Shown: piece by piece, positions 38,080 to 47,624 of the stretch
Numbering within the stretch: position 1 is the first letter of the stretch
How the letters are laid out: each line of letters opens with the position of its first letter
DNA from: Sphingobium subterraneum
GTDB taxonomy: Bacteria; Pseudomonadota; Alphaproteobacteria; Sphingomonadales; Sphingomonadaceae
Length of the DNA: 59,763 bases
Direction of reading: 5' to 3'
Assembly (NCBI RefSeq): GCF_014199435.1
Contig: NZ_JACIJP010000008.1
Location: 1-59,763 of the forward strand
Notes under the pieces: model-generated
What the model saw: the letters and a program-made list of their open reading frames with translations, nothing else
What the model was told of the DNA's origin: nothing
Databases searched by the model: none
Made by a program: the position numbers and the translations under genes

Positions 38080-38826
38080 ATGCGCAAATACCTCTGGGGC
38101 TTCGCAGCGATCCTTGGCTTGGCGAGCGTGACGGCCTTGCTCGCGCAGACCGTCGACGGGATCGACGTCCAGGCGATCAAGCAGCGTTCGGCGGACCTAC
38201 AGGCGGATGCCGAGGCTTTCGTCAACCATGTGAAGGATAGGGGCGACGCCTTCCGCGAGGACGCGCAGACCGTTCGCGACGCTGGCATGGAGAACATGCA
38301 GCGGGTCGCCAAGAGCGATCTGCCCAAGGGACCGGCAGGCCCCGTCGATTTCGACGAGATCGTGGCCGGTGCCGCGTCGAACGCGACGGCAGGGAAGGGC
38401 GAGGCGCCCCAGTTCATCGTCTTCGCGAGCCTGTCGATGCCACCGCAGTCGCTGCAGAAGCTGATCGGCGACACGGCCAGGGCCGGCGGGGTGGTCGTGT
38501 TCCGCGGCTTCCCCAACAATTCGATGAAGGAGTTCGCCACGAGCCTTGGCAAGATCATCGACCGGCAGGACGATTTCGCCAATGTCGGCATCGATCCGCG
38601 GCTGTTCCGCGCTTTCGATGTCCAGGCAGTGCCGACATACGTCAGTGTCTCGTCGGACTTCGATCTTTGCGCCGGCTTCTCCTGCCAGACCAAGCTGCCG
38701 CCCTATGATCGGCTCGTCGGCAACGTCTCGGTCGAATATGCGCTCGAGCAGTTCGCGGACGGTAATGGCCCGGGCGCACGGGTCGCAGCGGTTGGCCTCG
38801 CCAACATGCGCAAGGCCCATCCATGA
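38080..38826 (+). CDS. trbC: TrbC (F type), pilus assembly protein
   Basis: A 248-residue exported protein with a short signal (YLWGFAAILGLASVTALLAQ). The C-terminal domain shows the F-type TrbC pattern: FIVFASLSMPPQSLQKL, GGVVVFRGFPNNSM, IDPRLFRAFDVQAVPTYV. It is a thioredoxin-fold relative without the active cysteine pair. It overlaps traN by 4 bases. Confidence 0.92.
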   Translation: MRKYLWGFAAILGLASVTALLAQTVDGIDVQAIKQRSADLQADAEAFVNHVKDRGDAFREDAQTVRDAGMENMQRVAKSDLPKGPAGPVDFDEIVAGAASNATAGKGEAPQFIVFASLSMPPQSLQKLIGDTARAGGVVVFRGFPNNSMKEFATSLGKIIDRQDDFANVGIDPRLFRAFDVQAVPTYVSVSSDFDLCAGFSCQTKLPPYDRLVGNVSVEYALEQFADGNGPGARVAAVGLANMRKAHP

Positions 38827-40688
38827 GGGCGTATCTCGTCCTGGCTGCGCTCTTCGGCGTCGTTATGGCGAGTTCGCCCGCGCTTGCCCAGATGACGCTC
38901 GACGAGGCGCGCCAGGAGGGGAAGGCGCTGGGTACGGAGAAGCGCAACGATTCCACGCTGGTGCCGTCCAGCGATGCGCAAGCCGCCGCGGTCCCCGGCT
39001 ATTCCGGCACGAGCTTGCCCGAAGGATCCTATTTCGACGATCCCGGTAAGCTTGAGTCCGACGCCCAGGCGGCCAAGTCGTCCAACGAGCAATATCGCAT
39101 CACCACCGATGCCGATCACAGCCGGGCCACGTTCAGCAATTCCGAGATCCTCGCGACCACGGCGCGCGCGACATCGGTCGAAAACGATCCCTCGACCTAT
39201 CTCGCTGGCGAGGAAATGGGCGGCACCAAGGGCACATGCGTGCCGCTGCCCGCCGCGCCGGGGAGCGCGGGCTATTATGAGGCGAGTTGCAACGCCGGCA
39301 GCAAGGTCACCACGGAAGCCCGGACCTGCAACGTCAGCCTTGACGTTCACACCGAGAAGCGGACGATCTACACCTATTACACGGGTCGGTTGAGCTTCCT
39401 GCCGACAGATGGCGGGCCCTATCCCGCCCGCGCGGCTTTTGACGACGAGATCGCCACCGGCATCTGCTGGGAAAGCCGCCCGATCGACTATTGCGACAAT
39501 ATGAGCGCCTATGGATATACTGCGGCGCCGACCTGCAAAAGCCTTGGCCACACCGCCGTCGAGGTCAAATGCACCGCCGAGGCCCAGGGGATCACGCCGG
39601 GCGAGTATCATCCGGGCTATGTGCTCTCGACCGGCAATTACTGGCTCACGAAGCAGGAAGAACCGGCCGTGCCGGTCATCACGCGCAACGAGGGGCTATG
39701 CGCCGCCAATGCCGGCGACCCGAACTGCACGCTCGAGACCGAAGTGTGCACGTCGAGCGACCCGGTCACCCGGATCGTCGACGGCGTTCCTGTCACCCAG
39801 CCCTGCTGGGCCTGGCAGCGGACCTATCAATGCCACCGGATCTCAACAGCCAATGACTGCGGTGATCTCGAGGCGAACGGGAGCTGCACCTATCTGCGCA
39901 CAGAATGCCTTGACGAGGAGCCTGATGGCGGGCCCTGCAAAGTCGAGAACCGCGTCTACAGGTGCCCGACGCCTTCCGGAGGCACGAGCGATGCGCCGCA
40001 ATATATCTGCGGCGACGACGTCTATTGCATCAACGGCGACTGCGAGCCGATCGTTCGCGAAGCGTCGACCGAGTTCAAGGACGCGCTCGTTGCGCTGCAT
40101 GCGATCGACCAGGCGGGCAAGGAGTTCAACGAAGCCGATCTCCGGGTCTTCAGCGGCACGCGCGAGACCTGCCACAAGCCGGTGTTCGGCCTTATCAACT
40201 GCTGTGCGGGCAAGACGTCGGGTTTGTTGACGGTCGGCGCTGGCGCGGCTGCGCTGGCGGGCGGTCCCGCGGCGATCGCCGCGCTCGCGACCCCCTTCCT
40301 GGTCCTTTTCGCATGTTCACAGGACGAGATGAGGCTCGACATCAAGGACCGGATGGGCCTGTGCCATAATCTCGGCACCTATTGCTCGTCGAGTTTCCTC
40401 GGCATCTGCAGCACGCGGCGCACCGCTTATTGCTGCTTCGAGAGCAAGCTCTCCCGCATCCTCCAGGAGCAGGGCCGTGTGCAGCTCGGCAAGCCGTGGG
40501 GGGCGCCGAAAAAGGAACAGTGCATTGGCTTCACGATCGACGAGTTCTCGCGGCTCGACCTGTCGGTAATGGATTTCACCGAGGTTTATGCGGACTTCAT
40601 GGATGCGGCCAAGCTGCCGGACGAAGTCCAGACCATGACCGAAATCCAGCAGAAAATTCAGAACTACTACGACCTCCACGGCAAGTGA
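38823..40688 (+). CDS. traN: TraN, mating-pair stabilisation outer-membrane protein
   Basis: A 621-residue outer-membrane protein rich in cysteine. Signal peptide ends about SPALAQM. Family features include CNVSLDVHTEKRTIYTYY, CWAWQRTYQC and, near the end, LINCCAGKTSG, CSSSFLGICSTRRTAYCCF and LQEQGRVQLGKPWG. TraN contacts the recipient surface. Its middle region decides receptor choice and cannot be typed here. Confidence 0.93.
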   Translation: MRAYLVLAALFGVVMASSPALAQMTLDEARQEGKALGTEKRNDSTLVPSSDAQAAAVPGYSGTSLPEGSYFDDPGKLESDAQAAKSSNEQYRITTDADHSRATFSNSEILATTARATSVENDPSTYLAGEEMGGTKGTCVPLPAAPGSAGYYEASCNAGSKVTTEARTCNVSLDVHTEKRTIYTYYTGRLSFLPTDGGPYPARAAFDDEIATGICWESRPIDYCDNMSAYGYTAAPTCKSLGHTAVEVKCTAEAQGITPGEYHPGYVLSTGNYWLTKQEEPAVPVITRNEGLCAANAGDPNCTLETEVCTSSDPVTRIVDGVPVTQPCWAWQRTYQCHRISTANDCGDLEANGSCTYLRTECLDEEPDGGPCKVENRVYRCPTPSGGTSDAPQYICGDDVYCINGDCEPIVREASTEFKDALVALHAIDQAGKEFNEADLRVFSGTRETCHKPVFGLINCCAGKTSGLLTVGAGAAALAGGPAAIAALATPFLVLFACSQDEMRLDIKDRMGLCHNLGTYCSSSFLGICSTRRTAYCCFESKLSRILQEQGRVQLGKPWGAPKKEQCIGFTIDEFSRLDLSVMDFTEVYADFMDAAKLPDEVQTMTEIQQKIQNYYDLHGK

Positions 40689-40748
40689 GATGGGCCGATC
40701 CGATCTCCTTGCCGCAGGGGCCGCAGCGCAAACCCAAGGAAAGTGACC

Positions 40749-40976
40749 ATGCCTATCCCTGTTCTCGAGCTGCCCCTCGTCCTGGCATCCCTGGCGCTGC
40801 AACCGTCGGCCCCAACGCCCCACCATCGTTGCGGTGGCTCTCCCGCGACCGTGGCCGATTGCTGCGTCCACCCCGCAGCCTGGGACAGTCTGACACCCAA
40901 CCCACCGCTCGCACTCCCTTCCGCGCAAACCGCCTCAGCCGATGAAAGGACGAAGCGTGATGTCCCCCGTCGCTAA
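40749..40976 (+). CDS. Doubtful small ORF between traN and traF
   Basis: About 75 codons from an ATG at 40749, rich in Pro, Ala and Ser with two cysteine pairs (HHRCGG, DCCVHP). It fills most of the 270-base gap between traN and traF and overlaps the traF start by 17 bases. AAGGAAAG lies just upstream. The composition looks more like a chance frame or a degenerate leader than a conserved protein. Confidence 0.25.
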   Translation: MPIPVLELPLVLASLALQPSAPTPHHRCGGSPATVADCCVHPAAWDSLTPNPPLALPSAQTASADERTKRDVPRR

Positions 40977-41775
40977 ACTCTCGATGCTGCTCGCCCTGTC
41001 GATTGGGACTGCTGCTCCCCTGTTGGCGCAGGATGCGCCGCCGTCACGCGACACGATCGAGCAGAACCGGCCGGATGCTTTCTACTGCGGCGAGCGGAAG
41101 CTCGGACAATGGTTCTATTGCGACAAGCCCAGACCCTTGCCGCGCGAGGCGCAACCGTCGCCGCCGCCGAGCGCGGTCGACCGGATGGCGGCGATCACGA
41201 AGCAGCTCGACGAATTGAAGGCCAAGGCGATCCTGGAGCCGACCGAAGAGAACGTCATCGCCTACGTCCGCTTCCAGCGCGAGCAGCTCGACCGCGCCTC
41301 GACTTTCTCCGACGTGTGGCAGCGCGCGCTCTGGCAGAACCCCGACATCGACTACACGTTGCAAAGGCCCGTCTCGACGGTCGGCAAGCGTGCCTGGCTC
41401 GACAATCGAAAGGCCGATCGCGACGCGGTCCTGACCAACCTGGGGCAGCGCTACGGGCTGTTCTACTTCTTCGCGCAGAGCTGCGGCGCCTGTGAGCTGT
41501 TCGCCCCGATCCTTCGCTCGGTGACCGACAGCCACCGGATGGCGGTCATGGCCGTATCGATGGACGGGGGGCCGAGCCGCGATTTTCCGGAACATGTCGT
41601 CGATTCCGGGCAGCGGGCGCGCATGGGCGTGCCGGGCAATGAGACACCGGCGCTGGTCCTCTTCGACACGGTGACCAAACGGACCATTCCGGTTGGATAC
41701 GGCATCCTGAGCGCCGATGAGATCATGGATCGCATCTTCACGCTCACGAACACGAAAGTGGGGAGCGATTACTGA
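40960..41775 (+). CDS. traF: TraF (F type), periplasmic thioredoxin-like protein
   Basis: A 271-residue protein; ATG at 40960 with AAAGGACG upstream (an ATG at 40942 is also in frame). Signal peptide ends PLLAQDA. The N-terminal half has YCGERKLGQWFYCDKP; the C-terminal thioredoxin-like domain retains Cys175-Gly-Ala-Cys178 (QSCGACELF), so it may be redox-active, unlike F TraF, which lacks the pair. Its last base overlaps traH. Confidence 0.92.
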   Translation: MSPVAKLSMLLALSIGTAAPLLAQDAPPSRDTIEQNRPDAFYCGERKLGQWFYCDKPRPLPREAQPSPPPSAVDRMAAITKQLDELKAKAILEPTEENVIAYVRFQREQLDRASTFSDVWQRALWQNPDIDYTLQRPVSTVGKRAWLDNRKADRDAVLTNLGQRYGLFYFFAQSCGACELFAPILRSVTDSHRMAVMAVSMDGGPSRDFPEHVVDSGQRARMGVPGNETPALVLFDTVTKRTIPVGYGILSADEIMDRIFTLTNTKVGSDY

Positions 41776-43241
41776 TGGGACAGGATCATCGCAAAGGGCG
41801 CGCCCGCCGCTTCTTCCGCTCGGCCGCCGGCTCGATGGCCATGATGGCCGCGCTCAATTTTTCCATCGTCGGGGTCGCGCGCGCCGACGTCGCGTCCGAG
41901 ATGAACAACTTCTTCTCCGACGCGGGCGGCGCTGCCAACGTGACCGGCCCCTCGGCCTATCAGGGTCAGTCGGCCGGCTATTACTCTCTCGGCAATGTCT
42001 GGACGCGTTTCCCGCAGAAGAGCGTGCAGCCGTTCAATCTTCAGCTTCCGAGCGCCCGTGCGGGCTGCGGCGGCATCGACCTGTTTTCTGGAAGCTTCTC
42101 CTTCATCAATGCGTCCGAGATCGTGGCGATGCTGAAGGCGACGGCCAACAACGCGCTTGGGTTCGCCTTCAAGCTGGCCATCGATTCCGTCTCGCCCGAG
42201 ATCGGTAAGGTCATGGACGAGTTCAGCCAGAAGGCGCAGCTCCTCAACCAGATGAACATCTCCAGCTGCGAGACCGCTCAGGCGCTGGTCGGCGGAATCT
42301 GGCCCCAGATGGATTCGACCCGGGCGACCATTTGCGAGGCGGTCGGCAACAGCCAGGGCGTCTTTTCCGACTGGGCCGCCTCGCGTCAGGGCTGCAACAA
42401 CGGCAATCGGCGGGATTCGACAATCGCCGGGAACACCGATGCGTCGATGAAGGACCAGCTGGTCGGCGAACCGCACAACTATACCTGGGAGGCGCTGAAG
42501 AAGTCCGCCAAGTTCGGGGCGTTCGACCAGTCCTTCTCCGAATATATCATGACGCTCGTTGGTACGGTCGTGACGACGCCGTCGACGGACCCGAGCGTTG
42601 GCGGCAAGGTGGTGATGTTCGGTCCGGCGGAAGACGCCGTCGTCACTGCGCTGCTCGACGGCACGGCGGACGCGCCGCCGGTCAAGATGCTGAAGTGCAA
42701 CGACGAGAATTGCTACGATGTCGGCGAACAGACCCTGTCGGTCCCGGCATCGTCGGCGCTGCGCCCGCGGATCGCCACGATGATCAAGTCGATGAGCGAC
42801 AAGATCCGGTCGGACACGCCGCTCAACGCCGCCGAAAAGCAGCTCCTCAACCTCGCGACCGTGCCGATCTACAAGATCCTCGCCGTGCAGGCCTATGCCC
42901 ACTATGCGCTGACCGACGGCGAGATCCAGACGCTGTCCGAGATTGTGGCCGTCGACCTGCTCTCTGCCATGCTCGACAATATGCTGGACCGGGTCGAGCA
43001 GGCGAAGGTTCACTACCAGACCTTCGACCAGGAGACCGCGACGCAGTGGAAGCAACAGATCGCGGCCACGCGCGCCAAGTTCAGCCAGCGGGATGTCCGT
43101 CTCAACAACAAACTGCAGGTGACGATGCAGATCATCAACCGCAGCATCATGCTGGAGTCTACCCTGCAGAACTCGATGACGCCGGGGATGGCGTCCGCGC
43201 TCAACTTCTCGCGCGGGCTGAACGCCCAAGGTCTGAATTAG
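41775..43241 (+). CDS. traH: TraH, pilus assembly protein
   Basis: A 488-residue periplasmic protein with a signal peptide ending VGVARADV. TraH features: MNNFFSDAGGAANVT, SARAGCGGIDLFSGSFSFIN, ISSCETAQALVGG, and a long helical C-terminal part (about 340-480). It starts on the last base of traF and is followed by traG after 29 bases. Confidence 0.94.
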   Translation: MGQDHRKGRARRFFRSAAGSMAMMAALNFSIVGVARADVASEMNNFFSDAGGAANVTGPSAYQGQSAGYYSLGNVWTRFPQKSVQPFNLQLPSARAGCGGIDLFSGSFSFINASEIVAMLKATANNALGFAFKLAIDSVSPEIGKVMDEFSQKAQLLNQMNISSCETAQALVGGIWPQMDSTRATICEAVGNSQGVFSDWAASRQGCNNGNRRDSTIAGNTDASMKDQLVGEPHNYTWEALKKSAKFGAFDQSFSEYIMTLVGTVVTTPSTDPSVGGKVVMFGPAEDAVVTALLDGTADAPPVKMLKCNDENCYDVGEQTLSVPASSALRPRIATMIKSMSDKIRSDTPLNAAEKQLLNLATVPIYKILAVQAYAHYALTDGEIQTLSEIVAVDLLSAMLDNMLDRVEQAKVHYQTFDQETATQWKQQIAATRAKFSQRDVRLNNKLQVTMQIINRSIMLESTLQNSMTPGMASALNFSRGLNAQGLN

Positions 43242-43270
43242 TGCGGCTGAACTGAAGCGGGAGCGCGTCG

Positions 43271-46078
43271 ATGCTGGAGGTCTTCACGGTCGGGGGCGGC
43301 GAGTATCTCGTAAACGTGTTCAACGCCGTCGCTGCCTGGTCAGGGGGAGGGGGCTACCGCTCGCTCCTGCGGGTCGTGATGGTGATGGGCCTCATCTACT
43401 CGCTGCTCGTTGTCGCCTTCACGCTTAACTACAAGGCGTGGATGAACTGGTTCCTCCAGGCGACGGCGATCTATCTTTGCCTGATGGTGCCCACGGTGAG
43501 CATCAAGGTGACCGACCGGATCAACCCGAGCCTCGCGCCATCGACTATCGACAATGTGCCGATGGGCCTGGGTGTGCTGGCGAGCTTTACGACGCAGGTC
43601 GGGGATTGGCTGACGCGGACGGCCGAGACGGTGTTCGTCATGCCCAGCGAGCTCAATTATTCGAGCAATGGCATGGTCTATGGCGCGCGCCTGTTCGACG
43701 CGACCCGCAATTTCGTTGTTCGCGACGCGGAGTTCTCGACCAACCTCGAAAACCATTTCAAGAACTGCGTGTTCGGCGACGTGATGCTCTATCAGAAGTC
43801 GCTCACGAACCTCGCCAAGGCGCCCGACCTGTGGGCCGCGATCGGGCCGGGCTCGGAAGCGCGCTCGCAGGAATGGCTGGAGCGCCAGGGCGACGGCACC
43901 GTTCAGAACTTCATCATCACCTGCCGCCAGGCCTACCAGGCGCTCGACGCGCAATGGGCGCCGATGATCGAGGCCAATGCTCCGATCTGGGGTAAGGAGG
44001 TCTATCCCAGGCTCAGCAACGCCCTGGCCGCCGACAAGCTCAAGCATGACGTGCCGATCGCGAACACGGCGTTCACCGGATCGGGGAGCAATTTCACCGA
44101 AACGATGCGGCAGAACACAGCGATCAACGCCTTCATGCAAGCACGCAACAGCATGGCTGGTGGGGCAGGCGCGGCCGCGATAGACACCTTCGCCCAGACG
44201 CGCGCCGACATCCAGGCGCGCAACACCTATAATTCGATTGCCCAGCAGGCGATGGCCTGGGTGCCGATCCTCAACATCGTCCTGACCGTCGTCTTCTTCG
44301 CGATGTTCCCAGTCATCTTCCCGCTGTTCCTCATGCCCCAGACGGGGGTTGGCACGCTCAAGGGCTATGCCATGGGCTTCTTCTACCTGGCTGCCTGGGG
44401 CCCGCTCTATGTCATCCTCCACATGATCTGCATGACAAGGGCGGAATCCGCGGCGAACGGCGTGGCCGGGGGAGGCGTGACGCTTGGAAGTTATGCCGGC
44501 ATCGGCGCGGTCAACGGCGAGACGGCGACGATCGCCGGCTTCATGCTGATGAGCGTGCCTTTCCTCGCGGCCGGTCTTGCTCGCGGCGCGATGTCGATTG
44601 CTGGCCAGTCCATGTCGATGCTGGCGCCGGCGCAGAACGCGGCGGAGGCCGCCGCGCTCGAGCAGACCACCGGAAACTACTCCTATGGCAATGTGAGCTG
44701 GGCGAACTCGACTTCGAATATGCGGCAGGCCGATCAGTGGACCACGGCGCCGAGCTATATGAGCGGCGCCCCGAGCATGGGCTGGCGCCAGGATAATGGC
44801 GCGATGATCAACGGCTTTGGCAATGGTCAGGACGTCTTCGACACGTCGGGGGCCATTTCGCGCCTCGGCTTCACCCCTACCATGACGACCGGGTCGGTCG
44901 CGGAATGGCGGGAGATGGCGAGCGAGGCGCACCGACAGTCGCAGGCTTATGAGAATGCCGCGGCCGAGGTCCTGACCGCTACGCATGCCAACCGCAGTGC
45001 ATTCGGCACCTCGACCGAGCGGTCGTCCGGCTGGGATTCGAGCAGCGGCCGGCAGGCGAACACGTCCGTCGATCAATTCGACCGGCGGACCGGGAGCAGC
45101 ACGCAGGGTCTGGAGGAACGGGATACGATCTCTCAAGGTCAGCGAATATCTCAGGGCCATGATCGTCAGGCGCAGACGAGCGACCAGATCTCCGGGGTGG
45201 TGTCCGCAGGAACGGGACGGCAGACGGCTGGAGGGTCGGGCGGTCGCGGAGGAATTTTGGGCCGCCTTCCCGGCATTGGCGGCAGCGTATCGAAATCAGG
45301 GTCTCAGACAGATGCGCTAAGGCATGCGACTGACGAAACCCGCGGCAGCGACAGCGCCAACACATCCTCGAGTGGCGTGCGTGACGAACATTCGAGCGGA
45401 AGCGGCGCCTCGATGTCCGATGGGACCTATTCGCGCAGCGGTAGCTTCAGCCGGGCATCCGCCACATCATCGGCGTCGGCGAGTACGGAGGATTCTCTGG
45501 CGCTGGCAAAGTCGTACTCTGAGACGGCCCGGCGCCTTGAGGAGCTTTCCCAGCAGCTGTCACGCGACGCCAGCTATGCCGAGACGCATGGCATGCAGCT
45601 CAGCGAGAATCTGAGCCAGGATCTTGCGCAATGGTATCGCCGCCAACAGGTCGAAAATCCGGGGCTTGACGCGCCCGAGCTTTGGGCAACCGATCTCACA
45701 GACCAGCAGCGGCTTGTGCGCCAGGAGATGATCACGCGCTGGATGCATGACAAGCAGGATGGCATCCGGGCGGAGATTGCGGGGCGCCTCCACGATCCGG
45801 ACCTGGTCGATGTCAATCGGCCGAGCGTGGGGAACGAGGCGGATGTCAGGGCCTCCTACCGGCCGCATGGTCCTGGGCGGCTGCCCGCCGGTCCTGGCGG
45901 CGGCGGGGATGTCGGCGCCGCTGCGATCATCGAGGCCGGCAAGGCAGAGCTGGGGGGCGACCGCGCTGCGGCGCAGACGATGCGAGGGCAGCGGGTTCAA
46001 GGGGCCGCTGATCTTGAGCAGGAGGTGAACCGCGACCACGATCGCGGATTCTTCCAAGACCCCAAGCTTCGCGAATAG
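43271..46078 (+). CDS. traG: TraG, mating-pair stabilisation and pilus assembly protein
   Basis: A 935-residue inner-membrane protein (F TraG is about the same). N-terminal membrane helices near residues 35-80 and a cluster near 330-460 (VPILNIVLTVVFFAMFP, GFMLMSVPFLAAGLARG). The long C-terminal periplasmic part is Ser/Gly/Gln-rich with repeated SSSG/SGSG patches, then a helical end. In F this part also gives entry exclusion contacts with TraS; no traS-like gene is evident. It is not the VirD4-like coupling protein that carries the same name in RP4. Confidence 0.93.
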   Translation: MLEVFTVGGGEYLVNVFNAVAAWSGGGGYRSLLRVVMVMGLIYSLLVVAFTLNYKAWMNWFLQATAIYLCLMVPTVSIKVTDRINPSLAPSTIDNVPMGLGVLASFTTQVGDWLTRTAETVFVMPSELNYSSNGMVYGARLFDATRNFVVRDAEFSTNLENHFKNCVFGDVMLYQKSLTNLAKAPDLWAAIGPGSEARSQEWLERQGDGTVQNFIITCRQAYQALDAQWAPMIEANAPIWGKEVYPRLSNALAADKLKHDVPIANTAFTGSGSNFTETMRQNTAINAFMQARNSMAGGAGAAAIDTFAQTRADIQARNTYNSIAQQAMAWVPILNIVLTVVFFAMFPVIFPLFLMPQTGVGTLKGYAMGFFYLAAWGPLYVILHMICMTRAESAANGVAGGGVTLGSYAGIGAVNGETATIAGFMLMSVPFLAAGLARGAMSIAGQSMSMLAPAQNAAEAAALEQTTGNYSYGNVSWANSTSNMRQADQWTTAPSYMSGAPSMGWRQDNGAMINGFGNGQDVFDTSGAISRLGFTPTMTTGSVAEWREMASEAHRQSQAYENAAAEVLTATHANRSAFGTSTERSSGWDSSSGRQANTSVDQFDRRTGSSTQGLEERDTISQGQRISQGHDRQAQTSDQISGVVSAGTGRQTAGGSGGRGGILGRLPGIGGSVSKSGSQTDALRHATDETRGSDSANTSSSGVRDEHSSGSGASMSDGTYSRSGSFSRASATSSASASTEDSLALAKSYSETARRLEELSQQLSRDASYAETHGMQLSENLSQDLAQWYRRQQVENPGLDAPELWATDLTDQQRLVRQEMITRWMHDKQDGIRAEIAGRLHDPDLVDVNRPSVGNEADVRASYRPHGPGRLPAGPGGGGDVGAAAIIEAGKAELGGDRAAAQTMRGQRVQGAADLEQEVNRDHDRGFFQDPKLRE

Positions 46079-46081
46079 AGC

Positions 46082-46291
46082 TTAGAGGATGTAGAACATC
46101 GCTCCCACGAGGCCGGCCATGCAAACGTAGGCGAGGGCGTAGCCTATTAGACCGCCACGAGTGGGGTTCCCGTTTTCGTCGGTGATCATTTCGATCTCAG
46201 GAATCTCTTCCTCGACAATCGCGTAGATGGGACCGCCGGACAAATCCTTCGTTCGATTATATGTGTCGAGGTCGAATTTTGGGAAGCGCAT
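46082..46291 (-). CDS. Small membrane-anchored protein
   Basis: A 69-residue protein with an excellent AGGAGA site 4 bases before the ATG at 46291. The first 45 residues are polar and acidic (YAIVEEEIPEIEMITDE); the last 24 form one membrane helix (LIGYALAYVCMAGLVGAMFYIL). It is divergent from the AAA ATPase and converges on traG. A surface- or entry-exclusion-like role is conceivable from position and shape, but unproven. Confidence 0.65.
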   Translation of the reverse strand: MRFPKFDLDTYNRTKDLSGGPIYAIVEEEIPEIEMITDENGNPTRGGLIGYALAYVCMAGLVGAMFYIL

Positions 46292-46406
46292 GCTTTCTCC
46301 TGTGACGGAGAATAGCGGTTGGGGCGCTTTTCCGCAACCCTTGAGACGCGACTTATAGCGAGATTATCAAGTTTACAAAAAAACGATAAACCACCATAAC
46401 CTCGCT

Positions 46407-47582
46407 ATGGATGCTCGTCGTAACCCCTTCGCGCCTGGCGCCGGCACTCGCCCTCCAGAGTTGGCGGGGCGAGATGCGTTGCTTGAACGCAACGCGGTCG
46501 CGCTCGACCGAATCCGCGCGGGGCGCGCGGCACGCCCGAGCGTCCTCTATGGACTGCGCGGTGTAGGCAAGACCGTTCTGCTCACGACGATGCGTGACGC
46601 AGCCGAGGGGGAGGGCATGGCTATCGTCGCCATCGAGGCTCCCGAGAACCGTTCGCTCCCCGGCATCCTCGTGCCTGCCCTTCGGGCGACGCTGCTGAGG
46701 CTCGATCGCATGAAGCAAGCTTCGGACGGCGTTAAGCGCGCGCTTCGCGCGCTGGCCGGGTTCGCAAAGCTCAAGGTCAAATATGACGATCTCGAAGTGG
46801 GACTCGATTTCGACGTCGAGCCGGGCCTGGCCGACAGCGGCGACCTTGAAGCTGATCTCGCCGATCTGTTGGTTGCAATCGGCGAGGCGGCGCGAGAGAA
46901 GGGGTCAGCTGTGGTACTCGTCATCGACGAGCTCCAATATGTGCCTGAAGAGCAATTGGCCGCATTGATCAGTGCGCTCCACCGGGCCAGCCAGAAGCAG
47001 CTTCCCATTACAATGATCGCCGCTGGCTTGCCGCAACTCGTTGGGCAGATGGGCCGGGCCAAGTCCTATGCGGAGCGACTTTTCGAGTTCGTCTCCGTCG
47101 GACCGCTCGATGATCACGCCGCGCGCGATGCCATTCGGCTTCCAATCGAGCGGGAAGGCGAAGCTGTCGATGATGCGGCGTTGGACGCGATCTGCGAGCA
47201 GACCCAAGGTTACCCTTATTTCCTCCAGGAGTGGGGAAAGCATAGCTGGGATGCAGCTGAGGCGTCGCCGATCACCCAAGACGATGTTGCGGCGGCAACG
47301 CGTAGCGCGCTCGCGGAACTTGACGCCAGCTTTTTCCGCGTTCGGTTCGATCGTCTGACCCCTGCCGAGAAGCGCTATCTGCGCGCCATGGCCACTTTGG
47401 GCACTGGACCGCACAGGTCGGGAGATGTTGCCGATGCCTTGCACGTGAAGGTTTCAAGCGTGGCGCCGACGCGAAACAGCCTGATCGCGAAAGGAATGCT
47501 CTATAGTCCCGCGCATGGAGATACAGCGTTCACCGTGCCCCTGTTCGATGCATTCATGCGAAGAGTGATGCCGGAAGGATGA
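46407..47582 (+). CDS. AAA+ ATPase (Orc1/Cdc6-like ATP-binding protein)
   Basis: A 391-residue ATPase. Walker A is LYGLRGVGKTVLL near residues 47-60; Walker B is VVLVIDELQYV near 170-180; sensor-like segment MIAAGLPQL follows. The C-terminal part (about 320-390) is a winged helix (FDRLTPAEKRYLRAMATLG, HRSGDVADALHVKVSSVAPT). The ATG lies within a short dyad (CCATA...TATGG, 46395-46410) that might be an operator. Partner unknown; similar stand-alone ATPases occur on mobile elements. Confidence 0.82.
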   Translation: MDARRNPFAPGAGTRPPELAGRDALLERNAVALDRIRAGRAARPSVLYGLRGVGKTVLLTTMRDAAEGEGMAIVAIEAPENRSLPGILVPALRATLLRLDRMKQASDGVKRALRALAGFAKLKVKYDDLEVGLDFDVEPGLADSGDLEADLADLLVAIGEAAREKGSAVVLVIDELQYVPEEQLAALISALHRASQKQLPITMIAAGLPQLVGQMGRAKSYAERLFEFVSVGPLDDHAARDAIRLPIEREGEAVDDAALDAICEQTQGYPYFLQEWGKHSWDAAEASPITQDDVAAATRSALAELDASFFRVRFDRLTPAEKRYLRAMATLGTGPHRSGDVADALHVKVSSVAPTRNSLIAKGMLYSPAHGDTAFTVPLFDAFMRRVMPEG

Positions 47583-47624
47583 TTTTTGAAGCACCGCCCC
47601 GAACGACCGGGGAAGGGCACCAAG

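Noticed and set aside
43340..45160. 606-codon minus-strand ORF opposite traG
   Set aside because: Arg/His-rich antisense frame with no recognisable domain; traG is supported along its length.
43271..46078. TraG as the VirD4-type coupling ATPase
   Set aside because: The protein has no Walker motifs and has the membrane layout and length of F TraG; the shared name with RP4 TraG is misleading.
46395..46410. Second dif-like site at the AAA ATPase start
   Set aside because: CCATA...TATGG is short and the outer arms do not match XerC/XerD arms; more likely a small operator or chance.
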